A stretch of 64,000 nucleotides of DNA from Flavobacteriales bacterium (GCA_002722245.1 PBLA01000014.1:1-64000); one strand, 5' to 3'; counted from the first letter of the stretch, positions 43,379 to 53,348 are shown. The notes: a model not told the origin generated them from the letters alone. Program-made: numbers and translations.

Positions 43379-44299
43379 TTATTTTAATTCAAACCCTGAT
43401 CTATTTGCAACTTCTCCATCAATTAAAATTTCGGCTGTGTATATTCCTTCTTCAAGTTCTGCTTCATCTGTAATATAATCGAGGGTGATGTCTTGAGCAG
43501 CTCCGGTATAGGTAAATGTTTTGTGCGCTGCATAGTTTTTAGAACCATTTGCTTGAACTTCAGAATCTTCTCCATCTTTATTCAGCGTTCCAACCGTACT
43601 TCCATTCGCACTAACTATTTTGAGTGACACCGCTTTTTCACCAGGCTCAGTGATTTCGTTTGCCATAATAGTGAATTTAACCTCTACCTTGTTTGTTCTT
43701 CTTGCAAGAGAAGTCTTTTTCCACGGTTTATTTTTGCTATTCCTTTTTTTATAGGTATTAATCGTTGGCGATGGAACTTGTAATGTAGATGCAATGGCGA
43801 CTTTTTCTGAAAGGTTCGTGTTTATTGTTTTCACAGAGTCTAAATTCTGCGCCAAAGCCGTATTTTTAGTTTCAAGTTTCTTATTTTTTAAGAGTAACTC
43901 ATCCACCTTTGATTCGAGTTGCTTATTTAGTTTTCGAACCATTGCCAAGTTGGCTTTAAGTCGTCGGTTTAACTCCTCTTTGTTCATTCCGGACTTGATC
44001 AAAGAGTCATTTTCCAACTTTATCCTTTTAATTTCTGCCAGTTTTGATTGAATTTCTTCATCTTTTTCTGCAACATCTCCTTCTAATTTTTTAGCCAATG
44101 CTTTTGAATCTTCAAGTAGTTGATTAACTTCTGTGTGCTCCTCAGAAAGTTGACTGTATTGGTTTTCGTGTTGTTCTACTTTTGATGTATAGCTTTTTAT
44201 TTGAAAGATGTTAAACACCAGTGACCCGGCTAGTAATACACTTAGAATGATTACAATACTTTTATTCTTTTTTGTTGCTGTTGATTCAGAGTTACTCAT
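43379..44299 (-). CDS. Membrane-anchored coiled-coil protein with C-terminal beta domain
   Basis: A 306-residue protein: a short cytoplasmic tail, one transmembrane helix (about 14-33), then a long coiled coil (about 35-175) rich in Glu/Lys/Leu heptads. After a basic linker (NTYKKRNSKNKPWKKT) comes a beta-sandwich-like domain (about 200-306) ending DGEVANRSGFELK. The same architecture recurs in Flavobacteria, where it is sometimes mislabelled as a chromosome-partitioning protein; no ParA motifs exist here. Role unknown, perhaps an envelope spacer. Confidence 0.7.
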   Translation of the reverse strand: MSNSESTATKKNKSIVIILSVLLAGSLVFNIFQIKSYTSKVEQHENQYSQLSEEHTEVNQLLEDSKALAKKLEGDVAEKDEEIQSKLAEIKRIKLENDSLIKSGMNKEELNRRLKANLAMVRKLNKQLESKVDELLLKNKKLETKNTALAQNLDSVKTINTNLSEKVAIASTLQVPSPTINTYKKRNSKNKPWKKTSLARRTNKVEVKFTIMANEITEPGEKAVSLKIVSANGSTVGTLNKDGEDSEVQANGSKNYAAHKTFTYTGAAQDITLDYITDEAELEEGIYTAEILIDGEVANRSGFELK

Positions 44300-44421
44300 G
44301 TGCTTAAAATTAAATTCGATGCTAAAATTACAAAAAAATGTATGTTTTTATTTAGATAACCGTTCATACCCCTCAATTAGTATAAATTGATAAAAAAAAT
44401 CTCGTTTATCCTATTTTAAAG

Positions 44422-44449
44422 TTTGTTAAACATAAATCAATTAGTTTTG
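44422..44449 (+). promoter_or_regulatory. Promoter of the first TonB-dependent receptor gene
   Basis: TTTG at 44422-44425 and TAGTTTTG at 44442-44449 match the Bacteroidetes -33 and -7 elements with 16 bases between. The -7 box ends 19 bases before the ATG at 44469. Confidence 0.6.
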
Positions 44450-44468
44450 TGGAATCAACTGCTTTAAA

Positions 44469-46862
44469 ATGAGTTTTAAGAAAATTATATTTTTTTTCGG
44501 ATTGGCATTGCCTTTATTTTCAATCGCCCAAAATTTTACAGTTTCAGGAACAGTCAAGGATGGTACGAATGGTGAAACAATGATAAGTGCCATGATTTAC
44601 ACCGAGGATGGTAAGTATGGTGCTGCTACCAATGTATATGGATATTATGCGCTACAGTTACCTAAGGGTGTTCACAAATTAATATACAATTTCAGTGGGT
44701 ATACTACAGTGACCAAAGAAATCGATGTTCAACAGGATATGAAGATTAACATCGAACTTCAACCTCAAGCCGAAGAACTTGATGCTGTTGTTGTAACAGG
44801 AAAAAGAAATACAGATAATTTCAAGAAAATTGAAATGAGTACCGTTGAACTCGATGTAAAAAGTATCGAGAAGATTCCAGCGTTATTAGGGGAGGCGGAT
44901 GTTGTAAAGTCAGTTCAATTAATGCCTGGTGTCTCTACAGTTGGAGAAGGAGCTACAGGCTTTAATGTTCGAGGCGGTGGAATTGATCAGAACCTAATAT
45001 TATTAGATGAAGCTCCAGTATTCAATTCCTCTCACTTATTTGGTTTCTTTTCAGTGTTTAATCCAGATGCTGTAAAAAATGTAAAACTTATAAAAGGTGG
45101 GATTCCATCTCAATATGGTGGTAGATTATCATCGGTGTTAGATATTCGGATGAAGGAAGGGAATTCTAAAAAAGTTTCTGGTCAAGGTGGAATAGGCGCC
45201 TTATTTAGTCGTTTATCTGTTGAGGCTCCTTTGATTAAAGACAAAGCATCTTTTATAGTTGCAGGTAGAAGGTCTTATGCAGACATTTTAGCGAAACCTT
45301 TTCTACAAGAAGATTTTAAGGATGCTCAATTTTACTTTTATGATCTAACTGCTAAAGTGAATTATGATATTAATGAAAAAAATAACGTGTTCCTTTCAGG
45401 CTATTTTGGAAGAGATGTTTTTTCTCAAGGCTTTGGTTTCAATTGGGGTAACGCAACAGGTACGGCTCGATGGAATCATATTTTTAACGATAAATTATTT
45501 TTAAATACAACGGCTTACTATTCAAACTATGATTTTGAAATTGGTGTTGGCGATATCGAGAGTGGTGGATTCAAATGGCTTGGTAACATTAAAAATTACT
45601 CTGTGAAGCCTTCGTTAACATATTACTTAAATAATAACAATACTTTACAATTCGGTGGGCAATCAATTTTATATGAATTTCAACCAGGTAAAAGTGAATT
45701 TTATTCAGAAGGTCAAAAGTTTGACTTTTCACAAAAGGATAGATTTGGATTAGAAAATGCCCTTTATGTGGGTAACGAGCAAAAAGTAGGTGCTAATGTG
45801 GTTTTAAAATATGGATTTAGATACTCTCATTACGCTTATTTAGGTCCGAGTAAAGAATATATTTATGGTGACCGTCCAAGTGTGACAGAAAGTAGAGAGC
45901 TCTTAGAAATAAAAGATTACGAAAATGGTGAAGCGATAGCTAATTACTTCAATCCAGAGCCGCGATTTGCTGCTAAAATTGATGTAGATAGTGTTTCCTC
46001 AGTTAAAATGAGTTACAACAGGATGGCTCAATATATTCATCTTATGAGTAATACAGCAGCAGCAACGCCTTTGGATTTTTATTCACCAACTACGAACAAT
46101 GTTAAACCTCAACTCGCGGATCAAGTGGCAATAGGTTATTTTAGAAATTTTGGTAAGCAATTAAATTGGGAAACATCTATTGAAACCTATTATAAAAAGT
46201 TATACAATCAAATAGGGTATATTCCTACAGCGGAACTTCAATTAAATGATTTGTATGAGGCTGATTTATATAGAGGAGAGGGTAGAGCATATGGAGCTGA
46301 GTTTCTACTTCGAAAAAATTCTGGAAAGTTAACAGGGTGGTGGAGTTTTACTGTTTCCAAGACCCAAATTAAAGTTCCTGAAGTGAATAATAATGAATTT
46401 TACAATGCGCGTTTTGATAAGCCTGTTGTAAGTAACTTGGTGTTAAATTATGAATTTAATAAACGCTATGAGGCGAGTGCTAATTTTGTGTATAATACCG
46501 GAGCTCCATTTACAACATCATCAATTAATTATGCGATTCAAGGAGTAAGTGTTTCCCACAACCCAGCCAATGTGAGAAATAATTCAAGAGTTCCAGACTA
46601 TCATCGTTTGGATATCTCGTTTACAATTCATGGTAAGAAGGAAAAAATCAAAAAAATTAAAGATCAAAACGGAGCCAAGAAAGAGAAAACAGTAAAGAAA
46701 ATTTGGCATGGTGACTGGGTGTTTAGTGCTTATAATGTTTATGCACGTCGAAATGCTTTCACTGTTTATTTCCAAAGTGAATCAAATGAAGCTCCTCAGG
46801 CGATCAAATACTCTATTGTAGGGACAGTTATTCCATCAGTAACGTATAATTTTAAATTTTAA
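44469..46862 (+). CDS. TonB-dependent receptor with CarboxypepD_reg-like N-terminus
   Basis: A 797-residue outer-membrane TonB-dependent receptor. The signal peptide ends near FSIAQN; a carboxypeptidase-regulatory-like domain occupies about 22-105. The plug (about 115-225) carries GFNVRGGGIDQNLILLDEAP, and the barrel runs to the C-terminal aromatic YNFKF. It imports an unknown substrate using TonB energy. The DUF4249 gene follows after 4 bases, a pairing frequent in Bacteroidetes and analogous to SusC/SusD-type importer plus surface lipoprotein. A full promoter lies upstream. Confidence 0.92.
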   Translation: MSFKKIIFFFGLALPLFSIAQNFTVSGTVKDGTNGETMISAMIYTEDGKYGAATNVYGYYALQLPKGVHKLIYNFSGYTTVTKEIDVQQDMKINIELQPQAEELDAVVVTGKRNTDNFKKIEMSTVELDVKSIEKIPALLGEADVVKSVQLMPGVSTVGEGATGFNVRGGGIDQNLILLDEAPVFNSSHLFGFFSVFNPDAVKNVKLIKGGIPSQYGGRLSSVLDIRMKEGNSKKVSGQGGIGALFSRLSVEAPLIKDKASFIVAGRRSYADILAKPFLQEDFKDAQFYFYDLTAKVNYDINEKNNVFLSGYFGRDVFSQGFGFNWGNATGTARWNHIFNDKLFLNTTAYYSNYDFEIGVGDIESGGFKWLGNIKNYSVKPSLTYYLNNNNTLQFGGQSILYEFQPGKSEFYSEGQKFDFSQKDRFGLENALYVGNEQKVGANVVLKYGFRYSHYAYLGPSKEYIYGDRPSVTESRELLEIKDYENGEAIANYFNPEPRFAAKIDVDSVSSVKMSYNRMAQYIHLMSNTAAATPLDFYSPTTNNVKPQLADQVAIGYFRNFGKQLNWETSIETYYKKLYNQIGYIPTAELQLNDLYEADLYRGEGRAYGAEFLLRKNSGKLTGWWSFTVSKTQIKVPEVNNNEFYNARFDKPVVSNLVLNYEFNKRYEASANFVYNTGAPFTTSSINYAIQGVSVSHNPANVRNNSRVPDYHRLDISFTIHGKKEKIKKIKDQNGAKKEKTVKKIWHGDWVFSAYNVYARRNAFTVYFQSESNEAPQAIKYSIVGTVIPSVTYNFKF

Positions 46863-46866
46863 GAAA

Positions 46867-47781
46867 ATGAAAAACATCATCTATATTTTAGCAACAATTT
46901 TGCTTTTTAGTTCGTGTGAAGACCCAATTTCTGTTGAGGTAAACAGTGGAGAGCTTCAACTATCTGTTGATGCTTTTATTAATAGTCTAGATAAATCCCA
47001 AACGATTAAGTTATTATCGACTAAACAGTTTTTTGATGAGGTGACTCAGGAGCCTTTTAGAGCAGATTCTGTTTATGTTACAGATGACATTGGAAATAAG
47101 TATATTTTTTCTGACGATATAGGAAATGGAGAATATATATGGGAAGATTCTGTTCTTGTTCACGAAGGAAGATCTTACGAATTAACAATTAAAGCAGGTG
47201 ATGTGATCTATTCCGCTCAGGAAAATACTTATCCTGTTCCAATAATTGATAGTTTAAATTGGGAGTATGCACCTGCAACAATAGGAACAGGTGGAGTTGG
47301 AGGATATTTGGTTGAGTTAGTTGCTCGAGATTTACCTGGTCAAGCAGACTACTATTGGATTAGATTTAAGAAGAATGGAGTATATGATTTACGGAAAGAA
47401 GCCTTGAATCTCTCTGTTGATGGCTCTTTTAGTGCGGAATCACAAGGAGATGGACAATTATTTATACCCCCTATTTCTACTTTTCCAATGTTCAATGATG
47501 AAGATACTTTAACTATTGGTGATCAAGCTACCTATGAAATTTGGTCAATATCTGAGAGAACAAATGGATTCTGGGCAGAGGTACTTAATCAAGCCATACA
47601 AGGAGGAGGTATAGGTGCTTTGTTTGCTACTCCTATAGCAAATGTGAAGACGAATATTAAGAGTTCAAGTAAGACCACTTCTAATCAGGCAGTGGGGTGG
47701 TTCTCTGTTTCTCTGGTAAGTGATAAAACGATCACAATATATAAAAAAGAGGGAGAATCGCTATCATTCTCAACGCTTTAA
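46867..47781 (+). CDS. DUF4249 family lipoprotein
   Basis: A 304-residue lipoprotein (signal ending at the Cys in LLFSSCEDP, Cys17) of family DUF4249, beta-rich throughout. DUF4249 proteins are usually encoded next to TonB-dependent receptors and are thought to be their surface partners. It is encoded 4 bases after such a receptor and is clearly co-transcribed. The SYELTIKAGD and QGGGIGALFATP-like segments fit the family. Function beyond substrate capture is unknown. Its stop lies 6 bases from the convergent receptor gene. Confidence 0.8.
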   Translation: MKNIIYILATILLFSSCEDPISVEVNSGELQLSVDAFINSLDKSQTIKLLSTKQFFDEVTQEPFRADSVYVTDDIGNKYIFSDDIGNGEYIWEDSVLVHEGRSYELTIKAGDVIYSAQENTYPVPIIDSLNWEYAPATIGTGGVGGYLVELVARDLPGQADYYWIRFKKNGVYDLRKEALNLSVDGSFSAESQGDGQLFIPPISTFPMFNDEDTLTIGDQATYEIWSISERTNGFWAEVLNQAIQGGGIGALFATPIANVKTNIKSSSKTTSNQAVGWFSVSLVSDKTITIYKKEGESLSFSTL

Positions 47782-47787
47782 TACAGT

Positions 47788-50346
47788 TTAGAAACGCCCG
47801 ATTAATCTAAAATTAACAAGTCTTGGTGTTAAGAAATTTGGTACTGCATATTCTTGATCATTTATATCAGAAACCCAAAGGTGACTAATTGTGTTAGAGA
47901 TATCTAACAAATTAAAGACTTCCATTCTAATTCCGAAACTTTCGAAATTTTTTAAGGGGTGGTTCGCTGGCATTTTTACTTTTCCATCCCTTTTATAAAG
48001 TTGACCGTTTTCAACAACTTGATAAGTGAAACCAATGTCAACTCGTCTATAGTCTGACATTCGCTCAGTATTTCGCCCTTCAGCTGATCCTGGGGGGCCA
48101 AAGGGCTGTCCAGAGGCATAAATAAGATTTAAATGTGCTTTTAACTGCTGAAACCTTGGCATTTCGTCTTGGAAGAAAATCTTAACTGATACTCTTTGAT
48201 CAGTCACTCTTGGCATGAAGCCTCGAGTAAAGCTGATTGAATCGTCAATGGTTTGGTCCAATGTAAAACCTTTTCGAATTTGTTCGTTATTGGCATTGTA
48301 ATATCGATAATATAAATCATCCTTTAAATCCTCCTCTGTTTTCATATAGCTTATGCTCATCCAAGATTCTAAGCCTTTTACAAATTCTCCATTTATTCTT
48401 GTTTCAATCCCATACGCATAAGCTTTTGCATTATTTTCTCCTGAATACCTAATTCTAACATTTTCTATATCAAACGCAATGATATCATCCATATCTTTAT
48501 AATAGGCATTTGTTCTCCATGTGAATGGTCGCCCCCATCTTCTAAAATCATAATCTATACCCGCAACATAGTGTATGGATTTTTGAGCTTTAATATTTGT
48601 TGCGATTTCGCCGTTATAATTTCTTAGTTCTCGATAAAAAGGTGGTTGATAGTAATACCCCCAAGCTAAACGATAACTGAAATTGGATGAATCTTTATAT
48701 TCTTTTCCTGTGGAATCTCTTTTAAAGGGAGATGGTGAGTAAATGAGAGAGGCCCTTGGTGAAATGACAGTTTGATTATTGTAATCCCAATAATTTGCTC
48801 TAAGTCCGGTATTTAAGTTTAATTGACTTTTCCCCTTTTTTTGAAGTAAATTCCAATTGTTTTGTATGTAGCCTGTCAGTCTATTTGAACTTATGCTATT
48901 TTCGGATAATAGATATTCAGAGAACTTTAATTCATTACTATGAATAAAAGGAACACTGTATCCTGCTGAATCTTGATTTTTCCATTCTAACAGTTCGTCC
49001 TGAACTTCTTCATGTTGAAATTTAGCCCCCCATAAAAAGATACCTTTTTTCCAGATAGATTTTCCTGAATGTTCAATATTGTAAATTAACGCATTTAAGA
49101 AGTTTCGAGAATGATCCAAAAAAGAACCATTACCAAGTAAAGCGGCTTCTTTACCAAAATCATCTTCACCAAAATTTGTTTCCAATTCATTCAGTCGATA
49201 TGCTCCCTCTATATCAAATGTTTCTTCCTCACTGGTGTTAAATATACTTGTTGTAAGTTTTACTATTAAAGAGTCATTTCCATAAGGTTTAAATTCTGTT
49301 GATAGTGCTCCGAAATTAGTTTGAAATCTACTAATCTCTTGACCGTTAAAGTTAACAGTTAACTGAAAAGCTTGATTGATTCCGCCAAAACGAGTTGTTC
49401 TTGTTTGAGGAACCATTCTAAATTGATTTAAACTGGCATTCCCTAAAAAGGAAAAGGTCCATTTGGGACTGAAGTTATAGGTAATATAGGATTGATAATC
49501 GAAAAATAAAGGACGATAATCTGCTTGAGTTTCTAGAGAACCAAGGAGGTATGAATTTGATTTATATCTTCCACTCATTATATAGGATAATTTTTTATGC
49601 TTGTTGCCAAACGTGGCATTAGCACCTAGCATACTCATATTAAAAGCACCCATAATTGTATCTGGCGATAAATAATTAATATCCAAAACAGAGGAAAGTT
49701 TATCTCCATATTTGGCATCAAAACCTCCAGCAGAAAAAGTAATGTCTGCAACCATATCACTGTTCACAAAACTAAGGCCCTCTTGTTGGCCAGCTCTAAC
49801 CAGAAAAGGGCGATAAACTTGAATACCATTCACATAAATTAGGTTTTCATCAAAACTTCCTCCTCTCACAGAGTAGGAGGAAGAAAGCTCATTATTACTC
49901 GTTACACCTTCCATTGTTTTTATTACATCGCTAATATTTCCACTGGGCGTGATTACATTTTTTGCAGCTTTTGTATTGATTTTGATTGTAGTGGATTTTT
50001 TTTCTGTTTTTTCAATAACAACAGCGTCCATATCAATATTTTCAAGTGAAAGTTGAATAGAGAGGTTGTAAATCTCTCCAGGTGATAATTGGATTTCTTT
50101 ACCCGTTGATTGATAACCAAGAAGATTAAACGTGACGTATAAGGTGCTATCACTAGGGACTTTAATCATGTAATTTCCTGCACTGTCTGAGATCGACGAA
50201 TAGTTTACAGGATAGACTTTAATTTCAACATTTTGTAAAGGAAGATTACGCGAATTAATAATTTTTCCCTTGATCAATGCGTTAGGTTGCGCAAGTATAA
50301 TTACAGGTAGCAAAAAGAATATGAAGCTAAGAAGCCATTGACGCAT
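47788..50346 (-). CDS. TonB-dependent receptor, second copy type
   Basis: An 852-residue TonB-dependent receptor. The signal peptide ends near ILAQPNA, a CarboxypepD_reg-like domain lies at about 25-110 (GKIINSRNLPLQNVEI), and the plug has SYSVRGGSFDENLIYVNGI. A large barrel ends in RLIGRF. It has no DUF4249 partner of its own and points towards the DUF4249 gene. A perfect -7 box ends 4 bases before its ATG, suggesting a leaderless message. The substrate is unknown. Confidence 0.92.
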   Translation of the reverse strand: MRQWLLSFIFFLLPVIILAQPNALIKGKIINSRNLPLQNVEIKVYPVNYSSISDSAGNYMIKVPSDSTLYVTFNLLGYQSTGKEIQLSPGEIYNLSIQLSLENIDMDAVVIEKTEKKSTTIKINTKAAKNVITPSGNISDVIKTMEGVTSNNELSSSYSVRGGSFDENLIYVNGIQVYRPFLVRAGQQEGLSFVNSDMVADITFSAGGFDAKYGDKLSSVLDINYLSPDTIMGAFNMSMLGANATFGNKHKKLSYIMSGRYKSNSYLLGSLETQADYRPLFFDYQSYITYNFSPKWTFSFLGNASLNQFRMVPQTRTTRFGGINQAFQLTVNFNGQEISRFQTNFGALSTEFKPYGNDSLIVKLTTSIFNTSEEETFDIEGAYRLNELETNFGEDDFGKEAALLGNGSFLDHSRNFLNALIYNIEHSGKSIWKKGIFLWGAKFQHEEVQDELLEWKNQDSAGYSVPFIHSNELKFSEYLLSENSISSNRLTGYIQNNWNLLQKKGKSQLNLNTGLRANYWDYNNQTVISPRASLIYSPSPFKRDSTGKEYKDSSNFSYRLAWGYYYQPPFYRELRNYNGEIATNIKAQKSIHYVAGIDYDFRRWGRPFTWRTNAYYKDMDDIIAFDIENVRIRYSGENNAKAYAYGIETRINGEFVKGLESWMSISYMKTEEDLKDDLYYRYYNANNEQIRKGFTLDQTIDDSISFTRGFMPRVTDQRVSVKIFFQDEMPRFQQLKAHLNLIYASGQPFGPPGSAEGRNTERMSDYRRVDIGFTYQVVENGQLYKRDGKVKMPANHPLKNFESFGIRMEVFNLLDISNTISHLWVSDINDQEYAVPNFLTPRLVNFRLIGRF

Positions 50347-50350
50347 GGCG

Positions 50351-50358
50351 CAAATTTA
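50351..50358 (-). promoter_or_regulatory. -7 box for the second TonB-dependent receptor
   Basis: Read on the minus strand this is TAAATTTG, a perfect TAnnTTTG match exactly 4 bases upstream of the ATG at 50346. Confidence 0.5.
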
Positions 50359-50517
50359 ATGATTTATTTACGGTTAATTTGTCCAAAAATTAAACGTGCA
50401 ATGCAATATAAAATTGTTTTAAAACAATATTTAGATTTGATTTTAAGTTAATGATTTAAACCTTATATTAACGATAGTAAGCCATTTTAAATGGCACAGA
50501 TTTAGCAGGTTTAAAGC

Positions 50518-51102
50518 ATGAGGAAAGGAATAAAGTTCATATTACTTATTTTTTCTATTTTGTTGATCACACCGATTGGCCTAGCTCAAGCTACTCGTTA
50601 TGAAATTATACAGGGAGATACTGTGCCTGTGATTGATCTTCCTGCCGTTGTAATAATACCAGGTATAAAAGAGCTGCCAAAGTTTAAATCAAAAAGAGAA
50701 TCAATAAAATATAATCGATTAACGCGCTATGTCAAGAAAGTATATCCTTATGCACAATTGGCTTCTCAAAAATTAAAAGAATGCGAAGCTGAAATTAATA
50801 GAGACCCTGAGTCAAAAAAACGAGCAATGAAAAAAGTGGAAAGGGAATTGAGAAAGCGATATGGATCTGCGCTAAAAAAATTAACAGTCACTCAAGGTAA
50901 GCTTTTGCTCTTATTAATTGATCGTCAAACCGGTTTTACAACCTTTGAATTGGTTCAAGAATTGAGAGGTAGTTTTAATGCGACAATGTATCAGGGACTT
51001 GCTGTTCTATTTGGTCATTCTTTGAAGTTAAATTACGAAGGCCATGGAAAGCATTGGATGATAGAAGATATAGTTCGAAAAATCGAATATGGAATAATTT
51101 AA
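50518..51102 (+). CDS. DUF4294 family protein
   Basis: A 194-residue exported protein: a signal peptide (about 1-24), a short linker, then the DUF4294 domain with YNRLTRYVKKVYPYAQLA, TVTQGKLLLLLIDRQTG and a GHSLKLNYEG end. The family is restricted to Bacteroidetes and its function is unknown. The HMG-CoA lyase gene starts one base after its stop, so the two are co-transcribed; that does not by itself link their functions. Confidence 0.85.
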   Translation: MRKGIKFILLIFSILLITPIGLAQATRYEIIQGDTVPVIDLPAVVIIPGIKELPKFKSKRESIKYNRLTRYVKKVYPYAQLASQKLKECEAEINRDPESKKRAMKKVERELRKRYGSALKKLTVTQGKLLLLLIDRQTGFTTFELVQELRGSFNATMYQGLAVLFGHSLKLNYEGHGKHWMIEDIVRKIEYGII

Positions 51103-51103
51103 T

Positions 51104-51958
51104 ATGGTAAAACTTAATGAATGTCCAAGAGACGCCATGCAAGGCATACAAGAATTTATTCCTACTGCCTTAAAAGTAGAGTATATTAACGCGCTGTTAA
51201 AAGTTGGCTTTGACCTAATTGACTTTGGTAGTTTTGTCTCTCCAAAAGCGATACCTCAATTAAAAGATTCTGCAAGTGTGTTATCCAAACTTGATTTAAC
51301 CTCTAAATCTTCTAAGCTTTTAGCAATTGTGGCGAATCAACGTGGAGCAGAGAATGCATCGGAATATGAACAGATTGATCTTTTAGGATTTCCATTTTCT
51401 GTTTCAGAGCAATTTCAATTGAGAAATACGAAATCAACACGAAAACAATCTTTAAATACTATTCAAAGGTTATTGGATATTACTCATCAATCAAATAAAA
51501 AATTAAGAGTTTATCTTTCAATGGGTTTTGGTAATCCATACAATGAAGAGTATTCTCCTCAAATTGTGTTAGATTGGGCAGGGGAATTGGTTAAATTAGG
51601 TGTTGAAGAACTTGCGCTGTCTGATACAATAGGATCATCGCATCCTAAAAACATAACTCCTTTGTTTGATTTAATGATTAACGCTTTGCCCACCACTGAG
51701 ATTAGTGCTCATTTTCATTCTTCTCCACATACATGGAAAGAAAAAGTAGCGTCAGCGTTTCAGGCTGGATGTCAAAGTTTTGATGCTGCTATAGGAGGTC
51801 GAGGAGGGTGTCCAATGGCAACTGATCAGCTAACAGGAAATTTAGCTATGGAAAATCTCGTGGAGTTTTTTCAAAAAGAAACCAAAATTGAAATTAATAA
51901 TAATGCTTTAAATGAGGCAGTGGATTTATCTGCAAAAGTGTTTAACACTTATTTTTAA
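51104..51958 (+). CDS. Hydroxymethylglutaryl-CoA lyase
   Basis: A 284-residue HMG-CoA lyase that splits HMG-CoA into acetoacetate and acetyl-CoA at the end of leucine breakdown. The TIM-barrel opens with NECPRDAMQGI (the family's PRD with metal-binding Asp), and the FGSFVSPKAIPQ and GFGNPY strands are normal. The catalytic-cysteine loop reads GGRGGCPMATD; other bacterial enzymes read GxGGCPxA. It starts one base after the DUF4294 stop. The acetoacetate it makes could be activated by the synthetase at 13270-15216. Confidence 0.88.
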   Translation: MVKLNECPRDAMQGIQEFIPTALKVEYINALLKVGFDLIDFGSFVSPKAIPQLKDSASVLSKLDLTSKSSKLLAIVANQRGAENASEYEQIDLLGFPFSVSEQFQLRNTKSTRKQSLNTIQRLLDITHQSNKKLRVYLSMGFGNPYNEEYSPQIVLDWAGELVKLGVEELALSDTIGSSHPKNITPLFDLMINALPTTEISAHFHSSPHTWKEKVASAFQAGCQSFDAAIGGRGGCPMATDQLTGNLAMENLVEFFQKETKIEINNNALNEAVDLSAKVFNTYF

Positions 51959-51989
51959 TTCAGTATCATATGGATTTAGAATTACGCTA

Positions 51990-52421
51990 TTATTTTTTAA
52001 ATCCAATTATACCAACACCACATCCATTTCCAGCTGTAAACTCATATTTTAAATAATATACTCCAGTCGCTGTGCATGGATAGGTTACAGATGGGTAGTA
52101 TTTGCTTCTGATAAAATTACTCATTACCCTCTTCTTGTTTCGATCGTATAGCGTGACTTTTAATGCCCCTTCTCCAATGTTGCAAGCGGTTAACATGTAT
52201 GTTGAGCCCTTACTGAAAACAGATTTATATTCTATTTTACTTTCGTCATCAATGGTAATTAGATTCGCTTTTAAAAATTTATATCCGTCAATGACTTCTG
52301 CACATTCGTCAAGGAAGTCTTCGTCCTCACAATCTTCGATATCTTCAATATCTACAAAGGATGTAAGGAATAAGAAAAAGATTGGAAAGGATAACAAGGA
52401 TAAATATTTAATTGTTTTCAT
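51990..52421 (-). CDS. Secreted hypothetical protein, acidic N-terminus
   Basis: A 143-residue exported protein. The signal peptide (about 1-22) is followed by a very acidic stretch (about 24-42, rich in Asp/Glu/Cys), then a beta-rich domain with four further cysteines and a glycine-rich end (NGCGVGIIGF). The beta region resembles small pre-peptidase-like sandwiches, but I cannot name the family. The next gene upstream on the same strand ends 18 bases away, so the two are likely co-transcribed. Confidence 0.6.
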   Translation of the reverse strand: MKTIKYLSLLSFPIFFLFLTSFVDIEDIEDCEDEDFLDECAEVIDGYKFLKANLITIDDESKIEYKSVFSKGSTYMLTACNIGEGALKVTLYDRNKKRVMSNFIRSKYYPSVTYPCTATGVYYLKYEFTAGNGCGVGIIGFKK

Positions 52422-52439
52422 AATGGGATGTGCTTTTAG

Positions 52440-53348
52440 TTAATTAATAATATCTTCTCTAAGACTTTCTAGTGTTTGAGTGATACGCTCTATTTGTTGT
52501 GGTGTTATTTTAACAAAACTTTTTTCGCCTTCAATTTTTTTCATAACCCCAGGAGCTACTTCAATTTCCGTATTTTCTTGAATGTATTCTATTTCAACCT
52601 CATCATAAACTGTTTTTAGTTCATCGAACCCTTTAATTATCGATCTAAAATTTCGCTCTTTTCTAAAGGCGTCAATTATAATCATGATTTCATTAATGGC
52701 AACTTTCTGCTCACCAATAGTCTCCATTAATTTATCGTTTGGGTCAGTTTTGTAAACAGAGGATACTAAGTAAACACCTTCAATCCAACCTCCTATTAAA
52801 AGTTGAGCACCAACATTTGCTCTGTTTTGTTTTTCTAAATAATTACTCATTTGCTCAAAACCTCTTTGAGATATATAAACTAAGGAGTCCATATTATTTT
52901 CGTTTTCTCGCATTCGTGTGATCGTTTTTTTGTCAAAAAATTGACCTATTTTAAGATCAGCAGCTAATTGCCTGACGGCTTTTAGGTATTTGAATGAGGT
53001 GCTTTTTTCACCATAAATATTTGTGTATCCAAGATCCGCCCCATAAATTCCTAAATTAAGCGCTTGTTTGTCAGAGGTTGTGTATTTAGATTTTTTATCA
53101 GGTGAATGAAGTATTCGTTCCGAAAAAGGAATACCCATTTTTTTGATTAGGTCGGAGGTTTCTAATGGAGAAGGGATTGATTTAATAATCCCAAACATAG
53201 TTTCATGGTCAATTAATGTTTTCTCTTGATTTGTTTGTTGTGTTGTTTTAGATCTAACTTTTTCTCGTGATCTTCTTTTGTTTTTCTGTTCACCACAACC
53301 GATAAGAAGTAATCCAGTTAACGTAATGGTTAGAAAAGTTTTAATCAT
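52440..53348 (-). CDS. Hypothetical helical lipoprotein
   Basis: A 302-residue lipoprotein, with a signal ending at the Cys in LLLIGCGEQ (Cys18). A basic, Gln-rich linker (KNKRRSREKVRSKTTQQ) and a long, mostly alpha-helical domain follow. No catalytic or repeat motif is visible and no family name is claimed. It is transcribed with the 143-residue secreted protein gene, suggesting an envelope pair. Confidence 0.65.
   Translation of the reverse strand: MIKTFLTITLTGLLLIGCGEQKNKRRSREKVRSKTTQQTNQEKTLIDHETMFGIIKSIPSPLETSDLIKKMGIPFSERILHSPDKKSKYTTSDKQALNLGIYGADLGYTNIYGEKSTSFKYLKAVRQLAADLKIGQFFDKKTITRMRENENNMDSLVYISQRGFEQMSNYLEKQNRANVGAQLLIGGWIEGVYLVSSVYKTDPNDKLMETIGEQKVAINEIMIIIDAFRKERNFRSIIKGFDELKTVYDEVEIEYIQENTEIEVAPGVMKKIEGEKSFVKITPQQIERITQTLESLREDIIN

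Noticed and set aside
43379-44299. ParA-type chromosome-partitioning protein
   Set aside because: The protein has a membrane helix and coiled coil but no Walker ATPase motif.
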